NCBI GenBank assembly: GCA_027057985.1
Contig: JALUTJ010000539.1
Span: 1-7,002, forward strand
DNA length: 7,002 nucleotides
Direction: 5' to 3'
DNA from: Chromatiales bacterium
Lineage (GTDB): Bacteria > Pseudomonadota > Gammaproteobacteria > UBA6429 > Thiohalophilaceae
Shown here: positions 1 through 6,115 of the stretch, in pieces
Position numbering within the stretch: position 1 is the first letter of the stretch
Layout of the letters: the number at the start of each line of letters is the position of its first letter
The notes under the pieces: generated by a model
Databases searched by the model: none
What the model saw: only the letters and a program-made list of their open reading frames with translations
What the model was told of the DNA's origin: nothing
Made by a program: the position numbers and the translations under genes

Positions 1-108
1 CTCGACAGACTCATCTTTTTAGCATATCGCACCGCTTTTCCTTATTTAATATACCCGAACAGGTGGACTACCATCTATATATCGGTCACAAAACGGCAGA
101 CATAAATG

Positions 109-155
109 AAAAAAGGGACTCACCGTGAAAAAATACGGTCAGTCCCTGTTTTTTT
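109..155. terminator. Bidirectional rho-independent terminator downstream of aspS
   Basis: A long hairpin: GGGACT (115-120) pairs with AGTCCC (141-146), and inside it ACCGT (122-126) pairs with ACGGT (135-139). One C/C mismatch separates the two stems and the loop is 8 nt. The minus-strand transcript leaving aspS reads straight into a six-T run (complement of 109-114). The plus-strand transcript reads into TGTTTTTTT (147-155). The element can therefore stop transcription in both directions. It lies 36 bp beyond the aspS stop codon, which suggests aspS is the last gene of its transcription unit. Confidence 0.88.
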
Positions 156-190
156 ACCCTGAAAACAGCCATTTAGGCCATATTCGGGGC

Positions 191-1981
191 TTATTCCTCT
201 TCTTTTGCTACCGGCTTGCGCAACTTGATATGCAATTCACGCAGTTGTGCCTCGCTCACCTCGGAAGGTGCCTGGGTCAGCAGGCAACTGGCCGACTGGG
301 TTTTCGGGAAGGCCATCACATCACGAATCGACTCGGCACCGCTGATCAGCATCACCAGCCGGTCGAGACCGAAGGCAATCCCACCATGCGGTGGGCAACC
401 GTATTTCAGGGCATCGAGCAGGAAGCCGAATTTTTCACTGGCTTCCTCGTCGGAAATCCCCAGTGCCCTGAAGACATTTTTCTGTACTTCTTCGCGGTAA
501 ATACGCATGGAGCCACCACCGACCTCGGTACCATTGATAACCATGTCATAGGCGCGGGAATAACAGTTGCCGGGATCGCTTTCCAGCAAATCAAGATCAC
601 TTTCTCGCGGCGAAGTGAACGGGTGATGCAGGGACTGCCAGCGGTTGGCATTATCATCCCACTCGAACATCGGGAAATCGACCACCCAGAGCGGGGCCCA
701 CTCCTCCTGCATCAGTTCAAGGTCTTCACCCAGCTTGACGCGCAGCGCACCCAGCGCCTCGTTGACGATTTTGGCCCTGTCGGCACCAAAGAAAATCAGG
801 TCACCGTCTTCGGCACCGGTCCGCTCCATAATGCCAGTAATGGCCTCATCCGGCAGGAACTTGAGAATCGGCGATTGCAGGCCATCACGGCCTTTCGCCA
901 GCTCATTGACCTTGATATAGGCCAGTCCGCGGGCACCGTAAATACCAACGAATTTAGTGTAATCATCGATATCCTTGCGGCTAAGCTTGCTGCCCTGTGG
1001 CAGGCGCAGCGCGGCAACGCGGCCTTTTTCATCATTGGCCGGGCCGGAAAAGACCTTGAATTCAACATCCTTGAGCAGATCGGCAATATCCACCAGCTCA
1101 AGCGGGATACGCAGATCCGGCTTGTCAGAACCAAAGCGGCTCATCGCTTCATCATAAGGCATGCGCGGGAATGGGTTTGGTAACTCGACGTTCAGCACCT
1201 TGCTATAGACTTCGCGCATCATGTCCTCGGTCATGGCCATGATCTGCTCTTCATCCAGGAACGAGGTCTCGATATCGAGCTGGGTAAATTCCGGCTGGCG
1301 ATCGGCGCGTAAATCTTCATCACGGAAACAACGCACGATCTGATAGTAACGGTCCATGCCAGACATCATTAGCAACTGCTTGAACAGCTGCGGTGACTGC
1401 GGCAGGGCAAAAAAGCTGTTGGCATGGGTACGGCTGGGCACCAGGTAATCCCGTGCGCCTTCCGGGGTGGCCTTTGTCAGCATGGGGGTTTCCATGTCGA
1501 GGAAGCCCTGGCCATCAAGGTTGTTGCGCAGGATGCGCACTATCTCGGAACGCATGCGCATGCGCTTTTGCATCGACTCACGACGCAGGTCGATATAACG
1601 GTATTTCAGGCGTAATTCTTCAGAAACTTCACCGTCTGCAATATCCAGCATAAACGGTGGTGTTTGCGCGGTATTGAGAATGGTCAGTTCCTTACCCAGT
1701 ACTTCCACCTGGCCGGAAGCCAGTTTTTCGTTGATAGTCCCTTCGGGACGCTCGCGCACCAGGCCTTTGACCTGTAAAACATACTCACTGCGCACACTTT
1801 CGGCGGTGGCAAAAACGTCTTCAATATCCGGATCGTAGACCACCTGCAGCAGACCTTCTCGATCACGCAGATCGATGAATATCACACCACCGTGATCACG
1901 GCGGCGATGAACCCAGCCGCAAACCGTAATTTCCTGACCAATCAGTGATTCTGTCACTTCACCACAATAATGAGTACGCAT
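191..1981 (-). CDS. aspS: Aspartyl-tRNA synthetase, probably non-discriminating (Asp/Asn)
   Basis: Cytoplasmic class II synthetase that charges tRNA-Asp with aspartate using ATP; 596 aa, the normal bacterial length. Seen: an N-terminal OB-fold anticodon-binding domain (about 1-110), class II motif 2 ([14 protein letters not shown], 219-232), the bacterial GAD insertion (about 285-420), GGGS at 488-491, and motif 3 (GLDRLVML, 538-545). The chosen start gives MRTHYCGE, the usual family N-terminus; AGGAACAGGAA lies just upstream. The reading frame stays open to 2056 but the added residues do not look like the family. In the anticodon domain His30 (RRRDHGG) and Gly81 occupy positions where, as I recall, E. 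coli has Leu and Lys. His and Gly are the residues of the non-discriminating P. aeruginosa type, which also makes Asp-tRNA-Asn for GatCAB. Identity is near certain; the tRNA specificity is inferred. Confidence 0.98.
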   Translation of the reverse strand: MRTHYCGEVTESLIGQEITVCGWVHRRRDHGGVIFIDLRDREGLLQVVYDPDIEDVFATAESVRSEYVLQVKGLVRERPEGTINEKLASGQVEVLGKELTILNTAQTPPFMLDIADGEVSEELRLKYRYIDLRRESMQKRMRMRSEIVRILRNNLDGQGFLDMETPMLTKATPEGARDYLVPSRTHANSFFALPQSPQLFKQLLMMSGMDRYYQIVRCFRDEDLRADRQPEFTQLDIETSFLDEEQIMAMTEDMMREVYSKVLNVELPNPFPRMPYDEAMSRFGSDKPDLRIPLELVDIADLLKDVEFKVFSGPANDEKGRVAALRLPQGSKLSRKDIDDYTKFVGIYGARGLAYIKVNELAKGRDGLQSPILKFLPDEAITGIMERTGAEDGDLIFFGADRAKIVNEALGALRVKLGEDLELMQEEWAPLWVVDFPMFEWDDNANRWQSLHHPFTSPRESDLDLLESDPGNCYSRAYDMVINGTEVGGGSMRIYREEVQKNVFRALGISDEEASEKFGFLLDALKYGCPPHGGIAFGLDRLVMLISGAESIRDVMAFPKTQSASCLLTQAPSEVSEAQLRELHIKLRKPVAKEEE

Positions 1982-2016
1982 TTCCTGTTCCTGAAACAAT
2001 AAAAATAAAGGCGGGA

Positions 2017-2045
2017 ATGTTACGGATTGACCGGCCCGAGTGCAA
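2017..2045 (-). promoter_or_regulatory. aspS: Possible sigma70 promoter for aspS
   Basis: Read on the minus strand, TTGCAC (complement of 2040-2045) and TAACAT (complement of 2017-2022) are separated by 17 bp. This would give a leader of roughly 30 nt before the aspS ATG. The -10 matches consensus at 4 of 6 positions and the -35 only at its TTG, so this is a weak call. Read-through from the zinc-ribbon gene is an alternative source of aspS mRNA. Confidence 0.28.
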
Positions 2046-2109
2046 CCATCAGGCACAACTATCAGGGGAAAATTTTATTTTAGGGCTTTATAACGCTAAA
2101 AACGGGGAC

Positions 2110-2140
2110 GCACTGCAAAATCTGCCTGAATTTGCAGTGC
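2110..2140 (-). terminator. Hairpin between zinc-ribbon gene and aspS (attenuator or weak terminator)
   Basis: GCACTGCAAA (2110-2119) and TTTGCAGTGC (2131-2140) form a perfect 10-bp stem with an 11-nt loop, 28 bp past the zinc-ribbon stop codon. On the minus-strand transcript the stem is followed by GTCCCCG and then five T (complement of 2097-2101). The T run is short and displaced from the stem, so termination may be partial. It could separate the two genes or tune read-through into aspS. The symmetry itself is certain; the function is inferred. Confidence 0.5.
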
Positions 2141-2168
2141 TCTCCTGAGAGGGCTGAAAGCTATCGAT

Positions 2169-2393
2169 TTAGTCTTTACTGCCACCGGAGCTGGCCACAT
2201 TTTTCTTGCTGCCGGATTTAAAGTCGGTTTCATACCAGCCGCCGCCCTTGAGACGAAAACCCGCTGCCGAGATTTTTTTCTTCAGCTCGGGCTTGCCGCA
2301 CTCGGGACAATCGGTAAGCGGATCATCACTGATTTTCTGCAGGGCTTCTTTGCTATGGCCACAGGCCTGGCATTCATATTCGTATATTGGCAT
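2169..2393 (-). CDS. FmdB/CxxC_CxxC family zinc-ribbon protein
   Basis: Small putative regulatory protein of 74 aa. It begins MPIYEYECQACG, the hallmark start of the family. Four cysteines (C8, C11, C29, C32) in two CxxCG knuckles should bind one zinc. After them come the conserved GWYETDF segment and a lysine/serine-rich, probably disordered tail. The start at ATG 2393 is preferred over the GTG immediately upstream (2396) because family members begin MPIYEY. The ribosome site is weak (GAGAGTGAG). The family is named after FmdB of methylotrophs, but most members, including those next to aspS, have no proven function. It lies 187 bp upstream of aspS on the same strand and diverges from the phosphorylase operon. 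Confidence 0.93.
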   Translation of the reverse strand: MPIYEYECQACGHSKEALQKISDDPLTDCPECGKPELKKKISAAGFRLKGGGWYETDFKSGSKKNVASSGGSKD

Positions 2394-2434
2394 CACTCAC
2401 TCTCTACTGTCAGTGGTCAAAATAAAGGGGCTGT

Positions 2435-2463
2435 ATTGTACCGCTTTTATGCGGTCGACAAGG
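2435..2463 (-). promoter_or_regulatory. Possible promoter of the zinc-ribbon gene with inverted repeat in the spacer
   Basis: On the minus strand TACAAT (complement of 2435-2440) is a 5 of 6 match to the -10 consensus. It lies about 40 bp before the start codon. Upstream, TTGTCG is 15 bp away and CCTTGT is 17 bp away; neither is a strong -35. The spacer is taken up by an inverted repeat, ACCGC-N6-GCGGT (2440-2455), which could be an operator or a chance palindrome. Confidence 0.38.
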
Positions 2464-2519
2464 CGTAATTCAAGGTGAAAAGAGAAAAAACAGGTGAATT
2501 TTGCTGCAGACAAAATCAC

Positions 2520-2547
2520 TTGATAAATCATCGGCTTAGCTTATGAT
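2520..2547 (+). promoter_or_regulatory. Possible sigma70 promoter of the phosphorylase operon
   Basis: TTGATA (2520-2525) and TATGAT (2542-2547, 5 of 6 match) lie 16 bp apart. The -10 overlaps the first possible ATG (2543). Transcription would begin near 2554-2555, about at the second in-frame ATG. If this promoter is used, translation must start at 2555 (leaderless) or 2579. A weaker alternative pair begins with TTGCTG at 2501-2506. Confidence 0.3.
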
Positions 2548-4102
2548 AGAAGACATGTCGAAAAAATCTCCCAATAGCATGCTCAAACTTCGCCGCGTGG
2601 CGATCGATACCTACCATGAAAACGTGGCCTACCTGCACCGCAACTGCTCTCTGTATCGGGCAGAGGGTTTCCAGGCCCTGAGCAAGATATCCATTATGGC
2701 GAACGGCTCCCGGGTTCATGCCGTGCTCAATGTCGTCGATGATGAACATATTGTTAGCGAGGGTGAACTCGGCCTGGCGGAACAGGCTTTTGCCCAGCTC
2801 GATATGGAAGAAGGCCAGCTGGTGCGGGTGGAGCATGCAGAGCCCCCGGCTTCCATGGACGCAGTACGACGCAAGATTGATGGTCAGCGCCTGCGACTGG
2901 AAGAATTTCAGCAGATCACCCAGGATATTATCGATAACCGCTATTCCAAGATGGAAATGGCCGCGTTTCTGGTCAGTTGTGCTCAGGGTGGGCTGGATCG
3001 GGAAGAAATCCTGCACCTGACTCGCGCCATGATCGATACCGGGGAACAGGTTCACTGGGATGCACCCCTGGTGGCGGATAAACACTGCATCGGCGGCATA
3101 CCCGGTAATCGCACCACCATGATAATCGTCCCCATTATTGCCGCGCACGGTCTGCTGATGCCCAAGACATCCAGCCGTGCCATAACCTCCCCGGCCGGTA
3201 CCGCCGATACCATGTCGGTGCTCGCCGAAGTCGATTTAACACCACAGAAAATGCACAAGGTGGTCAGCAAGACCCAGGCCTGCCTTGCCTGGGGCGGTCG
3301 CGCCCGGCTGGCACCGGCCGATGACATCCTGATCTCGGTAGAACGGCCGCTGGGCATCGACTCTGAAGGACAGATGCTGGCCTCGATCCTTTCCAAGAAA
3401 CTCGCCGCTGGCTCCACCCACCTTCTGATTGATATCCCGGTCGGCCTGACCGCCAAGGTGCGGCACATGAACCAGGCACTGCGACTGCGCAAGATGTTCG
3501 AGTACCTTGGCGATCGCCTCGGCATCCATCTGGAAGTGGTGATTACCGACGGCGGCCAGCCGATTGGTAATGGTATCGGCCCGCAACTCGAAGCCCGCGA
3601 CGTGATGCAGGTGCTGGAAAACGATCCCGATGCTCCCGCCGATCTGCGCCAGAAAGCACTGCGCCTCGCTGGTCGCATCCTCGAATTTGATCCGGATGTC
3701 CGAGGTGGCCAGGGCTATGCCATTGCCCGGGATATCCTTGAAGATGGCCGTGCCCTGAAAAAAATGAAAGCGATTATCGAGGCCCAGGGTGCAGTAGATG
3801 CCGACTTTACCCCGGCAAAACGCATGACCGAAATTTGTGCCGCCAGTGATGGTGTCATCACCAGTATCGATAACTACCAGATGGCAAAGATCGCCCGCCG
3901 TGCCGGTGCTCCCATGGATCAACGTGCCGGTGTTGACCTGGTAAAAAAACTCGGTGCACATGTAAAAAAAGGCGACGTGCTCTATCGCATCTATGCCGAG
4001 TTTCCGGCTGACTTCAAGTTTGCAACCTCGCTGGCCGAAGAAAACAGCGGCTATACCATCGGTAGCGAAGATGAAGTGCCACAGTTCTACATGGAAATAT
4101 AA
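2543..4102 (+). CDS. Type 2 (archaeal-like) thymidine/AMP phosphorylase family protein
   Basis: Phosphorolytic enzyme of the pyrimidine nucleoside phosphorylase superfamily, 519 aa as called. It is longer than classical DeoA (about 440 aa) because of an extra N-terminal domain (about 1-100), as in archaeal AMP phosphorylase. Seen: the phosphate/substrate region [12 protein letters not shown] (179-190), the family signature around [13 protein letters not shown] (210-222), [14 protein letters not shown] (334-347), and a C-terminal domain ending about [10 protein letters not shown]. Known: archaeal members convert NMP and phosphate to base and ribose 1,5-bisphosphate; bacterial type 2 members are usually annotated putative thymidine phosphorylase. 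The glutamate that normally ends the signature is Ser225 here. The start is uncertain: ATGs at 2543, 2555 and 2579 are in frame and none has a good ribosome site. It is the first gene of a three-gene operon, with a 2-bp gap to the next. Family is sure; substrate is open. Confidence 0.93.
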   Translation: MIEDMSKKSPNSMLKLRRVAIDTYHENVAYLHRNCSLYRAEGFQALSKISIMANGSRVHAVLNVVDDEHIVSEGELGLAEQAFAQLDMEEGQLVRVEHAEPPASMDAVRRKIDGQRLRLEEFQQITQDIIDNRYSKMEMAAFLVSCAQGGLDREEILHLTRAMIDTGEQVHWDAPLVADKHCIGGIPGNRTTMIIVPIIAAHGLLMPKTSSRAITSPAGTADTMSVLAEVDLTPQKMHKVVSKTQACLAWGGRARLAPADDILISVERPLGIDSEGQMLASILSKKLAAGSTHLLIDIPVGLTAKVRHMNQALRLRKMFEYLGDRLGIHLEVVITDGGQPIGNGIGPQLEARDVMQVLENDPDAPADLRQKALRLAGRILEFDPDVRGGQGYAIARDILEDGRALKKMKAIIEAQGAVDADFTPAKRMTEICAASDGVITSIDNYQMAKIARRAGAPMDQRAGVDLVKKLGAHVKKGDVLYRIYAEFPADFKFATSLAEENSGYTIGSEDEVPQFYMEI

Positions 4103-4104
4103 AA

Positions 4105-5004
4105 ATGACTAACACCCTGCCTGTTGCCATCTATTCCTTCCCTGCCTACCGCGCGCAGGGCGACAAACTGGCACAGGCACTGCAACTGCCCTGCCTTAAT
4201 ATCAAGGTTCATCACTTTCCGGATAAAGAAAGCCTGGTAACGCTGCCCGAGCAGGTTGCCGAACATGCTGTATTCTGCCTCAGCCTGGACTTTCCCAATA
4301 ACAAGCTGGTGGAGCTATTGCTTGCGGTTAAAACTGCGCGCCAGCAGGGTGTAAAAAGAATTTCGCTCATTGCGCCGTACCTGAGTTACATGCGGCAGGA
4401 TAAATCCTTTCACCCGGTCGAGGCAATAAGTCAACAAATAATTGGGCACTGGCTTGGCGAACTGTTTGATGATCTAATCACAGTGGATCCACACCTGCAC
4501 CGCATCCATTCACTGGATGAGGTTATCCCCGATACCAATACTATTGTCACCACGGCGGCACCATGGCTTGGCCGCTTTGTCGAGTCTTTAAATCAGGATG
4601 TCATCCTGCTTGGCCCGGATGAAGAATCCCTGCAATGGGTTGAACAGGTAGCCTCGGTCAGTGGCGCACGCTTTGCCGTGGCAACAAAGACCCGTTACAG
4701 CGATACCCATGTTGAGATTCACCTGCCCGATATCGACTTCAAAGATCAACATATCATCCAGGTCGATGATGTACTCAGTAGTGGGCATACCCTGGCGCGT
4801 GCGGCCGAGTTACTGTATAAAAAAGGCGCAGCACAGGTCGATGTGCTGGTAACCCATGCCCTGTTTGGTGAACACGCACTGCAAACACTAAAAGAAAGCG
4901 GGATTAAAAACACCTACAGTACCGACAGTATTCCCCACCCCAGCAACTGTATTGCACTGACCGAGTTGCTGGCGGAAAAAGTCTCGATGCTAATTAAAGG
5001 TTAA
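4105..5004 (+). CDS. Ribose-phosphate pyrophosphokinase-like protein (non-canonical PRPP synthetase)
   Basis: 299 aa, two tandem phosphoribosyltransferase-type domains. Canonical PRPP synthetase makes PRPP from ribose 5-phosphate and ATP. Retained: the catalytic flexible loop YMRQDK (95-100), TVDPHLH (126-132), KTR (195-197, the Lys/Arg strand) and the ribose-phosphate loop VDDVLSSGHTL (220-230). Altered: FPDGE reads FPDKE (38-42), the second-domain DxGG loop reads PDEES (171-175), and the usual GGT of the ribose-phosphate loop reads SGHT. Length and KTR...VEI resemble the short archaeal-type enzymes more than the roughly 315-aa bacterial Prs. It starts 2 bp after the phosphorylase stop and ends 2 bp before the membrane gene, so it is probably translationally coupled. 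It is likely a pathway-specific paralogue rather than the housekeeping Prs; the reaction is unproven. Confidence 0.88.
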   Translation: MTNTLPVAIYSFPAYRAQGDKLAQALQLPCLNIKVHHFPDKESLVTLPEQVAEHAVFCLSLDFPNNKLVELLLAVKTARQQGVKRISLIAPYLSYMRQDKSFHPVEAISQQIIGHWLGELFDDLITVDPHLHRIHSLDEVIPDTNTIVTTAAPWLGRFVESLNQDVILLGPDEESLQWVEQVASVSGARFAVATKTRYSDTHVEIHLPDIDFKDQHIIQVDDVLSSGHTLARAAELLYKKGAAQVDVLVTHALFGEHALQTLKESGIKNTYSTDSIPHPSNCIALTELLAEKVSMLIKG

Positions 5005-5006
5005 GC

Positions 5007-5651
5007 ATGCCAATTCTCTATCTTGCACTTGCAGTCGTATTGCTACTGATTGCATTACAACTCGGTGTTTTCGGTCTTGTATTATCCAAACTCGGGCTTT
5101 CTCCCGACTCGGCATCACTATTACTTTTCAGTACTTTGCTTGGCAGCCTGATCAACCTGCGCCTGTTTACTATCGATGCACCGGGGATGAAACTGGCCGA
5201 TAACCTGACCATTCCCAAACAGCTTTTAAAAACTGCACCGGTTGTCGAAGGCAAGATCGTGATCTTATTGAATGTTGGTGGTGCCCTTATTCCGGTTGCT
5301 TTTAGCCTGTATTTACTGACATTGTATCAGGTTCCCCTGCCGCAACTACTTAGCGCCATTTTCGCTGTTGCCCTGGTCAGTTATCTGGGCAGCCGACCGG
5401 TTAAAGGCGTCGGTATCGGCATCCCGGTCTTTATTCCACCCGTTACCGCAGCACTGGCGGCGATACTGCTAGCCCCCGGATACAGCGCCGTGATTGCGTA
5501 TGTTAGCGGTACACTGGGGGTATTAATCGGTGCCGATCTGTTACGGATAAAAGATATAAAAAAACTTGGTGTGCCCTTTGCCTCGATCGGCGGTGCCGGC
5601 ACCTTTGATGGCATCTTTTTTAGCGGAATTATCGCCGTACTGCTTACCTGA
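5007..5651 (+). CDS. DUF1614 family integral membrane protein
   Basis: 214 aa, very hydrophobic, with about six or seven predicted membrane segments (about 3-26, 36-54, 82-106, 111-127, 138-156, 160-178, 194-213). Between the second and third is a more polar stretch (about 55-82). Glycine-rich conserved segments are NVGGALIPV (89-97), GVGIGIPVFIPP (134-145), GTLGVLIGADLLRI (168-181) and SIGGAGTFDGIFFSG (193-207); this pattern fits DUF1614, a family without assigned function. AAAGG precedes the ATG by 6 nt, which supports the start, 2 bp after the previous stop. I know this family as a neighbour of type 2 phosphorylase and short PRPP synthetase genes. A role in moving a nucleoside, base or sugar phosphate across the membrane is only inference. 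No terminator is obvious after the stop. Confidence 0.82.
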   Translation: MPILYLALAVVLLLIALQLGVFGLVLSKLGLSPDSASLLLFSTLLGSLINLRLFTIDAPGMKLADNLTIPKQLLKTAPVVEGKIVILLNVGGALIPVAFSLYLLTLYQVPLPQLLSAIFAVALVSYLGSRPVKGVGIGIPVFIPPVTAALAAILLAPGYSAVIAYVSGTLGVLIGADLLRIKDIKKLGVPFASIGGAGTFDGIFFSGIIAVLLT

Positions 5652-5981
5652 AACCGAGACAATATTAATGCACTTTTAGTGAGAAAATTAAAACGCCAGA
5701 CTACTTGCACCATTTTGGTGAATGAAGCCTGGAATGCAAAAAAATTGCCTGTCTAATAACAAAATATCGCGGCATTTTACATTTCAATATTTGTTTACAG
5801 AACTGATCGCAGGGTAGCGAATTTAACACAGAAATCATAAGTAATATCGTGCAGAACAAGTCACACAAACCAGACGACAAAATCAGCCGCAATACTCTAT
5901 ACCACTGATTTATAAGATATTATTTAGCCAGAGAAGAGGAAATCAATTAATCCTTTAAGGCGCTGCGGCATAACAAAAAGA

Positions 5982-6010
5982 TTGGCAGAATCCATAAAAA
6001 CTGCTATATG
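5982..6010 (+). promoter_or_regulatory. Extended -10 sigma70 promoter upstream of the last gene
   Basis: TTGGCA (5982-5987, 5 of 6 match) and TATATG (6005-6010) are 17 bp apart, and TGC directly before the -10 makes it an extended -10 promoter. TATGAT (6007-6012) is an overlapping alternative -10. Transcription would begin near 6017, giving a leader of about 100 nt that contains the hairpin at 6048-6085. Its place, about 90 bp before the GTTAGCA core, is where an integron cassette promoter (Pc) could sit. Confidence 0.55.
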
Positions 6011-6020
6011 ATATATCATA
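6007..6020. repeat. Perfect 14-bp palindrome overlapping the -10 element
   Basis: TATGATATATCATA is its own reverse complement and overlaps the -10 and the expected start point of the promoter at 5982-6010. That is a typical position for a repressor operator. It is pure AT apart from one G/C pair, so chance is not excluded in this AT-rich region. Confidence 0.45.
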
Positions 6021-6047
6021 AAAAATAACAAAAACGTACCAGAATAT

Positions 6048-6085
6048 GCCGCGAGCAGCATATTACAGAAATTGTCGCTCGCGGC
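6048..6085 (+). repeat. GC-rich 9-bp hairpin in the leader of the last gene
   Basis: GCCGCGAGC (6048-6056) pairs perfectly with GCTCGCGGC (6077-6085) around a 20-nt loop. It stands out in surrounding sequence of about 35% GC. No T run follows it, so it is not a standard terminator. It ends 10 bp before the GTTAGCA core and may be part of a folded recombination site or an mRNA leader structure. Confidence 0.6.
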
Positions 6086-6095
6086 CTAAATCACT

Positions 6096-6102
6096 GTTAG
6101 CA
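6096..6102 (+). other. Integron-like R'' core site GTTAGCA (left cassette boundary)
   Basis: GTTAGCA resembles the GTTRRRY core at which integron integrases cut after the G. The preceding bases, CCTAAATCACT (6085-6095), resemble the end of class 1 attI (CCTAAAACAAA before GTTAGGC, recalled from memory). The core is the exact reverse complement of TGCTAAC at 6980-6986 beyond the gene's stop. The match extends to 10 bp (6095-6104 against 6978-6987). It lies 13 bp before the start codon, as expected at the front of a gene cassette. Confidence 0.5.
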
Positions 6103-6105
6103 CTC

Positions 6106-6113
6106 AAAGGAAG
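6106..6113 (+). promoter_or_regulatory. Ribosome binding site of the nuclease-like gene
   Basis: AAAGGAAG lies just upstream of the ATG at 6116 and contains AGGA at good spacing. It is the clearest ribosome site in the window and fixes the start codon. Confidence 0.8.
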
Positions 6114-6115
6114 TT

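Larger units (their letters stand above)
5652..6115. other. AT-rich gene-free region upstream of the cassette-like gene
   Basis: 464 bp between the DUF1614 stop and the last gene. GC drops to about 35% (5821-5880). No reading frame here looks protein-coding. Contents: small hairpins without T runs (CACCA/TGGTG at 5708-5720; CACT/AGTG at 5671-5681); the word ATAACAAAA three times (5756, 5970, 6025); a promoter (5982-6010) with a palindrome (6007-6020); a GC-rich hairpin (6048-6085); and the GTTAGCA core (6096-6102). No integrase, tRNA or transposase is visible. About 5765-5960 shows nothing I can name. Confidence 0.7.

Noticed and set aside
1..32. Possible 5' end of a minus-strand gene (AAGGA at 39-43 read in complement, then GTG at 32 or ATG at 14)
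   Set aside because: Only about ten codons are in the window and the promoter is poor. A gene here is possible but cannot be supported.
125..1183. Long plus-strand open frame (352 codons) antisense to aspS
   Set aside because: It lies wholly over aspS, whose protein is unmistakable, and begins inside the terminator hairpin. Its translation shows no family features and has no ribosome site worth noting.
3236..3961. 241-codon minus-strand open frame over the phosphorylase gene
   Set aside because: A shadow of the high-GC coding strand, with no recognisable motifs and no intergenic room for expression signals. The same holds for the minus-strand frame at 2528-3148.
5708..5720. CACCA/TGGTG hairpin as terminator of the phosphorylase operon
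   Set aside because: The stem is only 5 bp, AT/GC mixed, and no T run follows on the plus strand.
5701..5892. 63-codon minus-strand open frame in the AT-rich gap
   Set aside because: It needs a TTG start, has no clear ribosome site, and its cysteine/leucine-rich translation resembles no family I know.
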